From Desulfobacterales bacterium (GTDB lineage Bacteria; Desulfobacterota; Desulfobacteria; Desulfobacterales; JAHEIW01), in NCBI GenBank assembly GCA_030066985.1, contig JASJAN010000002.1:58531-122530 (forward strand): DNA of 64,000 nucleotides. Direction: 5' to 3'. This document shows, piece by piece, positions 43,769-54,200 of this stretch. The stretch's first letter is position 1. Each line of letters opens with the position of its first letter. Below the pieces are notes generated by a model. It was given only the letters and a program-made list of their open reading frames with translations. It did not search any database and was not told where the DNA came from. Position numbers and translations under genes: made by a program.

Positions 43769-44707
43769 TTAAATCCGATTTTCGGTTTGATGGCCGTGAA
43801 CCAGCTTGAGATCCAGATCAAATCCGCTCAGAGAATCGGCCACCGCTTTCAGTTGAAAGTCGTCGGGCGTTTTAACTTCCGATAGCGCATAGGGCCGCCC
43901 CAGATGCGCATATTTATTTGCTCCCAGTCGGTGATAGGGCAAAACTTCAACCGGGAGCCCTGCGCGGGTTTTAGCCAGAAACTCACCGGTTTTTCTGATC
44001 ATCCCCGGAGAATCATTGTAACCGGGTATCAGCGGCAAGCGCACCAGAACATCTTTGTTGCTTTTTAACAGCTTTAATAAATTGTTTTTGATTCGATGGT
44101 TCGATACGGCCGTGTAACGCTTATGTGCAGCAGTGTCTTCCACTTTAAAATCAAAGATGACCAGGTCCACATGGGAAAGCAGGGCATCGAAATGCGCTTC
44201 AGGCGCATGGCCGCAGGTTTCAATTGCCGTATGGACCCGACGGATCTGGCAATGGGAGAGGAACACGCTGGCAAACTCCCGTTGGAGCAGAGGTTCACCG
44301 CCGGAGAGGGTGACGCCGCCGCCGGAGCGGTCCCAGAAGGCCCGATCCGCTTTGATCTGCTGCCAGAGCGTTTTGACATCAATCGTATAACCGCACAGCT
44401 CGACCGCATCGGACAGACAAACCCGGGCACAGAGGCCGCATCCGGTGCAGCGCTGTGGATGGTACCGGCGTCGGTCAGACTCAAATTCAACGGCTGCATT
44501 CGGGCAGGCCTGCTCGCATTCACGGCACAGGGTGCAGTGATCCCAGTTGTACAGCACTTCCGGGTGGGCATGCTGTGATTCGGGATTGGCACACCAGCGG
44601 CATCTTAAGGGGCAGCCTTTCATGAAAACGGTGGTCCGGATACCCGGTCCGTCATGGATGGCATAGTGCTTGATATCAAATATCAGGGCTGTATCGGTTT
44701 GCGGCAT
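43769..44707 (-). CDS. Glycyl radical enzyme activase (radical SAM)
   Basis: 312 residues. The radical-SAM cluster motif CxxxCxxC (GCPLRCRWC) follows DIKHYAIHDGPGIRTTVF, a hallmark of GRE activases. Two additional 4Fe-4S ferredoxin units (CTLCRECEQACP and CTGCGLCARVCL) are inserted, as in activases of the eliminase-type GREs, not in PflA. It makes the 5'-deoxyadenosyl radical that abstracts H from the partner's glycine. Start at ATG 44707 shares one base with the GRE stop (TGATG), showing tight coupling. Confidence 0.93.
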   Translation of the reverse strand: MPQTDTALIFDIKHYAIHDGPGIRTTVFMKGCPLRCRWCANPESQHAHPEVLYNWDHCTLCRECEQACPNAAVEFESDRRRYHPQRCTGCGLCARVCLSDAVELCGYTIDVKTLWQQIKADRAFWDRSGGGVTLSGGEPLLQREFASVFLSHCQIRRVHTAIETCGHAPEAHFDALLSHVDLVIFDFKVEDTAAHKRYTAVSNHRIKNNLLKLLKSNKDVLVRLPLIPGYNDSPGMIRKTGEFLAKTRAGLPVEVLPYHRLGANKYAHLGRPYALSEVKTPDDFQLKAVADSLSGFDLDLKLVHGHQTENRI

Positions 44708-47103
44708 CAATCGACCCCGTGGGCGGTACGCATGATGATTTCATCCTGCAAATCTTTACTCAGCGACACAAAATAATCACTGTAGCCGGCGACTCTTACA
44801 ATCAGGGAACGATACGAGCGGGGATCTTTCTGAGCAGCCAGCAGGGTTTCTTTTGAGACCACGTTGAACTGCATGTGGTAGCCGCCGAGGGCAAAATAGG
44901 TCCGTATCAGTTCGGAAAATTTCTCCAATTGCTCCCGGCCAGCTAAAATTTGCGGTGTAAATTTCATGTTCAGCAGGGTGCCCGCCGTGCGGGCATGGTC
45001 AACCTTGGCCAAGGATAGAATCATGCCGGTGGGCCCGGACATATCCTGCCCCTGGACGGGAGACACGCCTTCAGACAGGGGCGCACCGGAAAAACGGCCG
45101 TCGGGAGTCGCCGCCGTGGAATGTCCCATGGGAATGTGGGTTGTCGTGGGGATCATGTTGGCCCGATACGCTTCGCCGTAGACGTTCAGGTGACCGCCGA
45201 GGATGTCACTGAACAGGTTCACGGTATCGACTGCCAACCGGTCGACGTGTTCATCGTTGTTACCGAATTTGGGCCCGTTTTTCCACAGCTGTTTCTGCAA
45301 AAGCGGCTGTGACGAAAAATTGTCTAACAGCGCTGCGTGAATCTGCACAAGAGTGTATTGTCCGGTCAAAAAACAAAATTGCCGGATCGCCGCCAGCGAG
45401 TCTGTCAGGGTGCCCAGCCCCACGCCGCACATCATGGGCGCATTGTAGCGGGCGCCGCCCTGATGAAAATCTTTTCCCTTTTCAATGCAATCATCCATCA
45501 CCAGGGATGTAAACACGACGGGGCAGTGTTTGGAAAAGGCTTCCAGAGCAGCCGTATCATAGGAGACCTTCAGGGCCACGGCCGCTTTAAGCTGTTGTGC
45601 AAAGGCCTGCCATACATCTTCAAAGGCGTTAAAATCGGTGATTTTACCCGCCCGCGGTCCCAGCTGTTTGCCACTGGTCATGCTGATGCCGTCGTTAAGC
45701 GCCAGCTCGAGGCATTTGGGTAGATTCACATATCCTGTGGAGGCCATGTTGTCACAGCCCTGGGCATTGACCTCGACACACCCGTTAACACCGCCATTGC
45801 GGGCATCTATCAGTGATTTGCCGCTGGATAACAAACTGATGACTTTGACATCATCATTGAACATGGCGGGCATGCCGGTCCCGTTGCGCACGACTTCACA
45901 GGCCCGCATCAGGAAATCCTTATCGGTCTTAGAACTGACCAGGCATGATAACTGGGGCTGGGGGAGCGCCAGGGCATCAAGGGCGTTAAGACAAAAATAA
46001 GAGATGTCATTGGTGCCGTCACTGCCATCAGCCCCGAGTCCGCCGATATTCAAGTTTTGAAAATCAACATAGGTGTTGCTGGCTTTAGCCGAAGCACCGG
46101 CTTTGGCCACCGTCATTTCGTTAAATTTGATCCACAGGCAATTGATCAATTCCTGCGCGCCGGCCTCATCGATCTTCCCGCTTTCAAGGTCAGCCTGATA
46201 AAACGGGTAGACATACTGGCAAAAGCGGCCGGGAGAAATAGCGTAAGAATTGCTTTCAAGATTCAAGATGAGATGCACAAACCAGAATGACTGCAGTGCC
46301 TCGTGCAAGGTTTTAGCTCTGTGTTCCGGCACGCGCCGGCATATGAGGGCAATGTTCTCCAGCTCCCTGCAGCGAACCGGATCTTCGCAGTCGGCTGCCA
46401 GATCGGAAGCCAGCTCTGCATATCGATGCGAAAAAGCGATCGCTGCATCGGCGACCATTATCAGGGTCTCATAAAAGGCGCTTTTTTGTGGAAAATCATC
46501 CTGGGTTTCAGCCAACTGCGCCTGCTGGGCGGCAATTTCAGCCTTGATTCCGCAAAACCCCAGTTGGAGTACTTTTTCATAATTGACCGAGATATGGCCG
46601 ATGCTGCGGTCGATGTAATAATGAAATAAAAGACCCTCCTTTCCGGCCGCCAATGCTTTCTCGGGCGCTTGCTCTAAAATGCGGTCATAAACGGTCCGCC
46701 CTTTCCAATAGGGGATAACCCGCTGTTCTAAAGCCGTCTTGGTATCAGCATCAATCTCAAAAGATGTTTCTTCCCTATCCGCCAGGGTGTCCAGCTCATC
46801 TTCAAGCCATTTGACGTTGAATTCAGGATAAACTGGAGATCCTTTTGCCAGGGGGACCTTGCAACCCACAATCAATTCATCGGCCTTTATGCTGATGGCG
46901 CTTTTTTGCAGGATTCGATCCAGGGCTTTGGCGCGGCAAATTGCCGGTGGGTCGTTTGCGGCATTTTGATACGCTTCGGTCACCAGTAGCGCCCTCTCGG
47001 CAAAAACCTGCGGGCGCACTTCGACCAGCCGTGCGCGCAAACGCGCAACCCGCTCGCTGGTCAATTGCGGATTGTTCTGGGCTGCTTTTATTTTGTCCGA
47101 CAT
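44707..47103 (-). CDS. Glycyl radical enzyme of the Cys-x-Glu (eliminase) class, substrate unknown
   Basis: 798 residues. The active site GCVEVNAQG has the thiyl Cys 442 and the general-base Glu 444 found in dehydratase/lyase GREs (choline, glycerol, hydroxyproline or isethionate type), and lacks the Cys-Cys pair of pyruvate formate-lyase. The glycyl loop is RVAGYSDYF (Gly 773). The sequence after the active site (STGYVNLPKCLELALNDG) is closer to the hydroxyproline/isethionate style, but the specificity residues cannot be set with confidence. GGGAGGGTTTAGTAT precedes the ATG. No microcompartment or aldehyde dehydrogenase genes accompany it. Confidence 0.93.
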   Translation of the reverse strand: MSDKIKAAQNNPQLTSERVARLRARLVEVRPQVFAERALLVTEAYQNAANDPPAICRAKALDRILQKSAISIKADELIVGCKVPLAKGSPVYPEFNVKWLEDELDTLADREETSFEIDADTKTALEQRVIPYWKGRTVYDRILEQAPEKALAAGKEGLLFHYYIDRSIGHISVNYEKVLQLGFCGIKAEIAAQQAQLAETQDDFPQKSAFYETLIMVADAAIAFSHRYAELASDLAADCEDPVRCRELENIALICRRVPEHRAKTLHEALQSFWFVHLILNLESNSYAISPGRFCQYVYPFYQADLESGKIDEAGAQELINCLWIKFNEMTVAKAGASAKASNTYVDFQNLNIGGLGADGSDGTNDISYFCLNALDALALPQPQLSCLVSSKTDKDFLMRACEVVRNGTGMPAMFNDDVKVISLLSSGKSLIDARNGGVNGCVEVNAQGCDNMASTGYVNLPKCLELALNDGISMTSGKQLGPRAGKITDFNAFEDVWQAFAQQLKAAVALKVSYDTAALEAFSKHCPVVFTSLVMDDCIEKGKDFHQGGARYNAPMMCGVGLGTLTDSLAAIRQFCFLTGQYTLVQIHAALLDNFSSQPLLQKQLWKNGPKFGNNDEHVDRLAVDTVNLFSDILGGHLNVYGEAYRANMIPTTTHIPMGHSTAATPDGRFSGAPLSEGVSPVQGQDMSGPTGMILSLAKVDHARTAGTLLNMKFTPQILAGREQLEKFSELIRTYFALGGYHMQFNVVSKETLLAAQKDPRSYRSLIVRVAGYSDYFVSLSKDLQDEIIMRTAHGVD

Positions 47104-47442
47104 ATACTAAACCCTCCCTGATGGTCTATTATGATCGCCGGTTCAACCGCTAATGCACAGCAATGACGTTTCTGGCGGTTAAAAACAGCCATCCTGGTCT
47201 ACCGGTGGTCCTACCAAAAAAATCTACTCAATCACATCTGTTTTGTCAATCTTAAATTTGAGCATTTTGATCAGCTTGACATTGAAAATGTGATTAAGAT
47301 ATTAAAATAAAGACCTTTTATATCATAACGGCCAAATCATCCAGTTTCTCAACTGTAAATGATGCGGTGCTTTTGTTAGGCCCGCTAATGAGGGTATTTC
47401 AAACCACTGGTTGACCAAAAATAAAATGCTGAGGAATAATCG
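47104..47442. other. Divergent regulatory region of the glycyl radical cluster
   Basis: 339 nt between the divergent GRE and GntR genes. It is AT-rich from about 47220 and contains the candidate operator described separately. Promoters for both directions are expected here but are not distinguishable by eye. Confidence 0.5.
47194..47217. promoter_or_regulatory. Candidate GntR/FCD operator
   Basis: Two overlapping GGTC...ACC half-site pairs: CTGGTCTACC and then GTGGTCCTACCAA, the second reading TGGT-nnn-ACCA, the form of operators bound by FCD-type GntR regulators. It lies about 90 nt upstream of the GRE start, suited to repression or activation of the GRE operon. Confidence 0.45.
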
Positions 47443-48186
47443 TTGAAAAAGAAAAGAGACGACGTTATCGCCAAACTGAAAGAGCTCATCAAAACCAAGA
47501 TGTACACCAAAGGCAGCAAGCTACCGGCCGAGCGTGATCTCGCGGAAATGTTGGGCGTCAGCCGCTCACTGCTGCGTGAAGCCATTATCACCCTGGAAGC
47601 CTGGGGGGTTCTTGAATCGGTTGAACGCCAGGGCATATTCGTGCTAACACCCTTTCTGAGCGATTTCACCGATAGCATGCAGTTTATGCCTTTCTGGCTC
47701 GAGGATCTTTTGCCGCAGGTTATGGAAATGCGCTGGATTTTGAGCGTATCAGCAGCGGAATTGGCTGCCCACCGTCGTACGGATGAAGATTTGATGAAAA
47801 TGAGAGCCTGTATCGAAAAGCTAAAGTCCGGTAACAGTGAATCAAAGGATAAAAAAGAGGAGCGCTCATACTGGGAGATCATGCTTCACAATCTGTATAT
47901 TTCCGCCACGCATAACAAAGTCATGGAGCGTGTCAACGAAGGTCTGGCATCGCTGATTGAAAGAAACACCAATCTCAGCAACGTTGTCTTCATGACGATA
48001 GACGACTGGTTCGACCTGGTGGTCTCGCAACACGAGCAACTGGTTCAGGCCATTGAAGAACAGAATGCCCGCAAGGCCAAGGCCATAATGATTCAGCACC
48101 TGGAAGATTCGATTCAAAAAATAGAAAAATTGAGTGAGGAAGGCATGTTTCCTATTGCCTACAAGAGAACGCAACCTCTGTCCTAG
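47443..48186 (+). CDS. GntR-family regulator with FCD ligand-binding domain
   Basis: 247 residues. Winged helix-turn-helix: GSKLPAERDLAEMLGVSRSL then LREAIITLEAWGVLESVERQ. The C-terminal FCD domain (MEMRWILSVSAAELAAHRRT, then EERSYWEIMLHNLYISATHN, then QHEQLVQAIEEQNARKAKAI) has the Asp/His spacing for a metal-bound carboxylate effector. Starts at TTG 47443 behind GAGGAATAATCG. Divergent from the GRE operon, so the natural effector is probably the GRE substrate or product. Confidence 0.9.
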   Translation: MKKKRDDVIAKLKELIKTKMYTKGSKLPAERDLAEMLGVSRSLLREAIITLEAWGVLESVERQGIFVLTPFLSDFTDSMQFMPFWLEDLLPQVMEMRWILSVSAAELAAHRRTDEDLMKMRACIEKLKSGNSESKDKKEERSYWEIMLHNLYISATHNKVMERVNEGLASLIERNTNLSNVVFMTIDDWFDLVVSQHEQLVQAIEEQNARKAKAIMIQHLEDSIQKIEKLSEEGMFPIAYKRTQPLS

Positions 48187-48200
48187 ACATGCGCCGGGTT

Positions 48201-48629
48201 TTAGGTGCCCGCCTTTTTGCCTTTTTCGGCAACCTTTTTATTGAATTTTGCGGCATCGATGACAAAGCGCTCGTGGGTTCCTTCGGAAATCTTGTCAATG
48301 CCGTCATCGGCGACAATCGAAAAGACCAATCTGCGGCCGTCGATTTCCTTCAGCTTTACCGATACGGTAACCGTCAGACCCGGTGGTGTGGCCGCCAGGT
48401 GATTCAGGTTTAACCCGATGCCCACAGTTTGCTCGTCGGGCCAGTCGAGGTGGGGGTTAATCGCCTGAATACACGCCCACTCGAACAGACCCACCATGAA
48501 ACCGGTGGCCAAAACTTTTGGCATCTGCTGCAATTCCGGGGCTTCGGGATACAAATAGGGGACCGTTTTGTCTTCCGGGACCAGGAATTGAAATTTGAAC
48601 GCCAGACCCTTCTTCAAAGACTCTTTCAT
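48201..48629 (-). CDS. FlK-like hotdog thioesterase
   Basis: 142 residues. The hotdog fold of the fluoroacetyl-CoA thioesterase-like family: helix VLATGFMVGLFEWACIQAIN, then EQTVGIGLNLNHLAATPPGL, GRRLVFSIVADDG and a His/Arg-bearing strand (SEGTHERFVID). It lacks an N-terminal signal and acts in the cytoplasm on acyl-CoA or related thioesters. GGAGTTTATC precedes the ATG. It is convergent with the GntR gene; a link with the GRE cluster is possible but not shown. Confidence 0.85.
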   Translation of the reverse strand: MKESLKKGLAFKFQFLVPEDKTVPYLYPEAPELQQMPKVLATGFMVGLFEWACIQAINPHLDWPDEQTVGIGLNLNHLAATPPGLTVTVSVKLKEIDGRRLVFSIVADDGIDKISEGTHERFVIDAAKFNKKVAEKGKKAGT

Positions 48630-48737
48630 GATAAACTCCGCTATGAAGTAAAAGGTGAGAGGGTTATCTTTTAGCTCGACTATCAGTTTTCAAAAGGAAC
48701 TGCAACCGACAGCAATATGAAATCAGAGCCGATGGTC

Positions 48738-49709
48738 CTAAAACTCGATTCCAACCATCGCGCCGCTCAAAAAGGTTTGGGCATTCAAAAAGCCGATGTT
48801 GGAGTCCCGGTACCGGTAGCCGGCCATTATGGTGGCGAAAAGAGCGTCGACCCCGAACAGATCAGAGCGTGTGAACATCCCGAACACAGAATAATTGGTA
48901 TCATTGCGGGTTTTGCTAAAAACCGGGTGCCGCTCATCGTAGTCATCCCAGCCAACACTACCTTTTAACATAAGCTGATAGGTTTTTGAAAATTTGCGAA
49001 AGCCCAACCCGAATTGGTAACCGTTGTAGGCATTGGCCTCGCCGTCGATGTCAGCGACAGTCAGCTCAAAGCCCGGTGTCAACGTGATGGTTTGCCCCAG
49101 GCGGAAGTCATATTCAACTTCAGCTTTGTGAGCGTAGCCGTCGCGCTCCAGATCATTGAAGCGATCCCCGATATCATCGACATTAACGTCCGTCCGGGAA
49201 AATGCATAGGAAAGGTTAAAGCCGCTGCCCAGAATTTTCTCGTAAGCGACGCGCGTGCCGTAATTGTGCTCGCGGGTTTCCTTACGGTTGACGTCTGTCA
49301 GGTAAGGATCCCGCCAGACTTCTGAAAATAAGCGGGCAAAAACAGATATGTCCAGGCGGCTGCCGTCTGAAAAGGGCTGCACAAAACCCAGCGACAGCCC
49401 GGGCGGCCCGCTGAGTTCCGGCGGGGTTCCAAAATAGATCTGTCGGCCGCTTTCGGCGAAGGTATATTGCAAGTTAAACAACACCAGCGGCAGAAATGAA
49501 TCGTACCAATCGGCATCGCCGCTTAAAGAATCTATACGGTTGTTTTCATCACTTGTTTTAAGCTGATCGGTGCTGGTCATATATCCAGCACCTGCTGAGA
49601 TGCGACCGCTAAAGCCTTCCGCTTTTTCTGCGGGGCCGGCGGCAAAGGCAATCGACGATGATACTAGAAGGACAAACAAAATCATCGGTATGGATTTAAA
49701 ATTTCGCAT
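48738..49709 (-). CDS. DUF2860-like outer-membrane beta-barrel protein
   Basis: 323 residues. Signal peptide SIPMILFVLLVSSSIAFA, then FSGRISAGAGYMTSTDQL and repeated alternating strands to the C-terminal GAMVGIEF, ending in Phe as outer-membrane barrel proteins do. The pattern agrees with the DUF2860 family, whose function is unknown. AAGGATTGCCC before ATG 49709 sets the start two codons inside the open frame. Upstream and divergent from it is an RND efflux pair. Confidence 0.82.
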   Translation of the reverse strand: MRNFKSIPMILFVLLVSSSIAFAAGPAEKAEGFSGRISAGAGYMTSTDQLKTSDENNRIDSLSGDADWYDSFLPLVLFNLQYTFAESGRQIYFGTPPELSGPPGLSLGFVQPFSDGSRLDISVFARLFSEVWRDPYLTDVNRKETREHNYGTRVAYEKILGSGFNLSYAFSRTDVNVDDIGDRFNDLERDGYAHKAEVEYDFRLGQTITLTPGFELTVADIDGEANAYNGYQFGLGFRKFSKTYQLMLKGSVGWDDYDERHPVFSKTRNDTNYSVFGMFTRSDLFGVDALFATIMAGYRYRDSNIGFLNAQTFLSGAMVGIEF

Positions 49710-49947
49710 GGGCAATCCTTTTATTTCAGAAAACCGCGTTTATTTTGACAGATGACTGTAAACTTGCATAATGCGCACCACGTCTTACCGAAAGTAAACG
49801 GCATCTTGTATGCAGGCTTTTAATATATTTGAGCACACATTTCAATTCGTTTGGACGAATTACTTTACTTCAATCAGATCAATCTTTATAATGGGTTCGG
49901 TCGGAAAAGATTGCCATTTGTGCTTTAAGGCTTAAATTATTGTAAAT

Positions 49948-51162
49948 ATGGACGAACAAATCAAAACAGCGAAGGAGACGACCCGAACCGGTCGGTCCCG
50001 CAGCCGGCGACGCCTGATCATCAATATTGGGCTGTCATTGGCGGTGATTGTGGCCGGCATCATCGGTGCCGCCTATATTACCAAGACAGCACCCAAGGCG
50101 CGCCGGCGGCCGCCTGCCAAAATCGCCCCTTTGGTTGAAGTGGCCCGGATAACACCCGGCGTTCACAATGTTGCCGTTCAGGCAATGGGAACCGTGGTGC
50201 CGGCCAGAGAGATCGTTCTCGAATCGCGTGTCTCCGGGGAAATCGTGGCACTTCACCCGCAGTTTGCTGTCGGTGGCTTTTTAGAAAAGGGGTCAGAGGT
50301 GTTGCGCATCGATCCGCTTGATTATGAATTGGCGGTCACCCTGGCCCAGGCCCGGGTTAAAGACTCGGAGAGCGTGCTAAAAGTCGCCGAAGAAGAGGCC
50401 GCTGCAGCCATAGAGGAATGGCGTCTGTTATATAAAAACAATCCTGAAGATGCTAAAATTCCGGCATTGGTGGCCAAAGAGCCGCAATTGGAGGCTGCCC
50501 GCGCCAAACTGGCCGGTGAACAGGCCGATCTGAGAAAGGCCAGACTCGATCTGGAAAGGACGCGGATTAAGGCGCCCTTTAATGCTATCGTGCGCAATAA
50601 ATTTGTCGATCTCGGATCTCAGGTATCCAGCCAGGAACAGCTTGCCGAGCTGGTAGGCACCGATATTTATTGGGTTCAGGCCTCCATCCCGGTTGATCGT
50701 CTCAACTGGATAATGATTCCACGCCAAGCCAGCGAAACCGGCTCCATCGTCCGCATTTTTCACCGCAATGATTTTGAACATCAAGGCACAGTCATCAAGT
50801 TGCTGGGTGATCTGGAACAAGAAGGCCGCATGGCAAGGGTGCTCATCGAAGTCAAAGACCCTTTAGGCCTTAGCCCGAAGGCAAAAAAACAGCTGCCGCT
50901 TTTAATCGGTGAGTATGTGCGCCTTGAGATTGATGGCCGGCGGCTAGATAATGTGTACCGCATTCCGCGTGCCGCGCTGCGTGAAGACACACGCATCTGG
51001 GTGGCCTCGAGCGAAAACACCCTTAAAATCCGTGAAGTGGATGTTCTGTGGCGTGATGCCGAAACGGTTTTGTTCAAAGACGGCCTCGAGCCGGGTGACC
51101 GTCTGATCATTTCAGAGCTGCCCACTCCGGTTGAGGGGATGGCCATACAGATCGCCCAATAA
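49948..51162 (+). CDS. RND efflux periplasmic adaptor (membrane fusion protein)
   Basis: 404 residues. N-terminal anchor (IINIGLSLAVIVAGIIGAAY). HlyD-like lipoyl halves (VVPAREIVLESRVSGEIVAL and RTRIKAPFNAIVRNKFVDLG) enclose a helical hairpin with KVAEEEAAAAIEEWRLLYK. Beta-barrel and membrane-proximal domains follow (YRIPRAALREDTRIWVAS, DVLWRDAETVLFKDGLEPGD). It links the inner-membrane pump encoded next to an outer-membrane channel, which is not in the window. Precedes the pump gene by 84 nt. Confidence 0.92.
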   Translation: MDEQIKTAKETTRTGRSRSRRRLIINIGLSLAVIVAGIIGAAYITKTAPKARRRPPAKIAPLVEVARITPGVHNVAVQAMGTVVPAREIVLESRVSGEIVALHPQFAVGGFLEKGSEVLRIDPLDYELAVTLAQARVKDSESVLKVAEEEAAAAIEEWRLLYKNNPEDAKIPALVAKEPQLEAARAKLAGEQADLRKARLDLERTRIKAPFNAIVRNKFVDLGSQVSSQEQLAELVGTDIYWVQASIPVDRLNWIMIPRQASETGSIVRIFHRNDFEHQGTVIKLLGDLEQEGRMARVLIEVKDPLGLSPKAKKQLPLLIGEYVRLEIDGRRLDNVYRIPRAALREDTRIWVASSENTLKIREVDVLWRDAETVLFKDGLEPGDRLIISELPTPVEGMAIQIAQ

Positions 51163-51246
51163 GCCGCGCACCCGCCTTAGACCGCAAACAAATGACAAAC
51201 CTGGATCTTGCTTTAACCTAAAAGTTACATTCAGGCACTGAAACAA

Positions 51247-54200
51247 ATGAAAGATAATTCACAAAAAAATATCTATCGCGGCCCCATTGCCTGGATGGCC
51301 GGCCATTCTGTGGCCGCCAATCTGCTGATGGCCATCTTTTTGGTTGGCGGGCTCTTCTGGGCCCTCCAGATCAAAAAAGAAGTTTTTCCTGATTTTGAAC
51401 TCGATATCGTCCGGATAAGCGTTGCTTACCCCGGTGCCAGTCCGGAGGAGGTCGAACGCGGCATCATTCTGGCGATAGAGGAAAGAGTTGAAGGACTGGA
51501 GGGCGTTAAGGAGTTTAGCGCTAAAGCTCAGGAAGGCATCGGCACCGTCAATGTGGAGATTATCGAAGGTGAAAACATTGAGCGACTGGCGCAGGACATC
51601 AAAAACGAAGTAGACCGCATCACCTCGTTTCCGGAAGAAGCCGAAGAAGCCCAGGTCATTATCGCAGAGCGCCGCCGCCCGGTGGTGTCGCTGGCGCTTT
51701 ATGGCGATCAAGATGAATGGATTCTGCGCGAGGTGGCCGAAGATATCCGCGATCGACTTTTGCAGGATCCGGACATTACCCAGGTGGAGATGGAAGGGGT
51801 ACGCAAATATGAAATCAGCATTGAAATTTCCCAATCAAACCTGCGGTCGTATAACCTGACCCTGGAAGAGGTCGCCAACAGAATTCGCCGCGCATCGGTG
51901 GAATTGCCCGCCGGATCCATCAAAGCCGAAAGCGGTGACGTTCTGGTACGCGTCGTAGAACGGCGGGATTACGGCCAAGAATTTGGCAAAATTCCGATTA
52001 TCACCGCCAACGACGGCACCCAGGTGCTGCTGGAAGATATTGCCATCATCAAAGACGGATTTGAAGAAACCGACAACTTTGCCACCTATAACGGACAACC
52101 GGCAGTTAAGATTGAGGCCTTTCGCGTCGGCGATCAAACACCGATATCAGTCTCTGACGCTGTCCGCCGGCAAATGGAAACCATCGATCAAATTCTACCT
52201 CCCGGCCTGGAACTGGAGGCCCGCAACGATCGATCCGAAATTTATCGCCAGCGCATGAACCTCATGCTGCGCAATGGCTATCTTGGGCTGGGACTGGTAT
52301 TTATTTTGCTGGCGATTTTTTTAGAAGCCCGTCTGGCTTTTTGGGTCAGTCTTGGTATACCGATTTCAATTCTGGGATCATTTCTATTTTTACCGCATGT
52401 AGGCTCGTCGATTAACATCGTCTCCATGTTTGCCTTTATCGTTACACTGGGAATTGTGGTCGATGATGCCATTGTGGTCGGAGAAATCATCTATCATTAT
52501 CGCCAGAGCGGGTTGGCCTGGTTTGAAGCGGCGGTGCGCGGCGCCCGAGAAATTGCAATGCCCATTACCTTCAGCGTGCTGACCAACATGGTCGCCTTTA
52601 CACCCATGTTTTTTGTCTCCGGTATAATGGGCAAAATCTTTATCCATATTCCCTTTGTGGTCGTCAGTGTTTTTACCGTGTCGCTTATCGAAAGTCTGTT
52701 CATCCTGCCGGCGCATATCGGCCACCGGCGGCGCCCGAATCCGGGCGGGCCTGTTGGCTGGCTGATGATACAACAAGCGCGCTTTAGCGAATTTTTCAGT
52801 CGCCTTGTTCGCACGCGCTACGGGCCGTTTCTCGAGACGGCCCTGCGCAACCGCTATCTGACGCTGTCCATCGGCGTTGCGGTGCTGGTCATCACCGTCG
52901 CTTTTGTTAAAAGCGGCCGGATGGGATTTGAGCTGTTTCCCAAGGTGGAATCTGATTTTTCACTGGCAACCGCCAAGGTGCCCTTTGGAACTGCTGTGCA
53001 GAAAACCGAACGCGTGAAGCAGATCCTGGTAGAAGCTGCCCAGCAGGTAGCGCAGGAAAACGGCGGTGATCAGCTGGTGCGCGGTATTTTTGCGGTCATT
53101 AACGGCAACCTTGCCACGGTGCGCGTTTACCTGACCCCGCCGGACGACCGCCCGATCTCAACCGCCAGACTGACCGAGTTGTGGCGCGAACGCGTCGGCA
53201 GACTTGCCGGATTGGAATCTCTCAAATTCGAATCCGATGCCGGCGGACCGGGCCGCGGTGCAGCCATTTCCGTCGAATTGAGTCATCGCCGGATCGATGT
53301 TTTAGAAAAGGCCAGCGCGGAGCTGGCCGCTGCCCTGGGTTTTTTTCCGAGCGTCACCGACATTGACGATGGCTTCTCTCCGGGCAAGCAGCAGATCGAT
53401 TTTCAGATCAAACCGGAGGGCCGCAGTATAGGCCTGCGCTCGCGGGAAGTGGCCCGACAGGTTCGCCACGCCTTTTATGGCGCCGAGGCATTGCGCCAGC
53501 AAAGGGGGCGCAATGAAGTAAAGGTCATGGTGCGGCTGCCCAAAAATGAACGCGTCTCAGAATACAACCTTGAGCAAATGGTCCTGCGAACGCCTTCCGG
53601 CACCGAGGTGCCTTTAAATGAGGCCGTAACATTAAAACGCGGCCGGGCGTATACCACCATCGATCGCCGAAACGGCCGACGGGTGGTGACGGTGGCCGCG
53701 GATGTCAGGCCGCGCAGTAAAGCCGATCAGGTGCTGCAGTCTTTAAAGGCCGACTCTTTGCCGGCTCTGCAAAATAAATTTTCCGGTCTGACATACAGCT
53801 TTGAGGGTCGACAGGCCGACCGGCGCGAAAGCATGCGCAGCCTGATGATCGGTTTGATGATGGCCCTGGTGGTCATCTATGCCATGCTGGCGTTACCTTT
53901 CAACAGCTTTATCCAACCCGTTATCATCATGCTGTCCATTCCCTTTGGGATTGTGGGTGCCGTGATCGGGCATCTGATCATGGGGTACAGCTTGAGCATC
54001 ATGAGCATGTTTGGTGTTGTGGCCCTTTCCGGTGTGGTGATCAATGACTCGCTGGTGCTCATTAATTATGCCAACCGCAACCGGCAAGACGGCATGCGGG
54101 GACCCGAAGCGGTGCACGCTTCTGCCATCCAACGTTTTCGGCCCATTATGCTCACCACGTTAACCACTTTTGGCGGCCTGACACCGATGATTTTTGAAAC

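Noticed and set aside
44707..47103. Assignment of the GRE as pyruvate formate-lyase or a specific dehydratase
   Set aside because: The Cys-Cys pair of PFL is absent and no specificity residues or partner genes identify a particular substrate.
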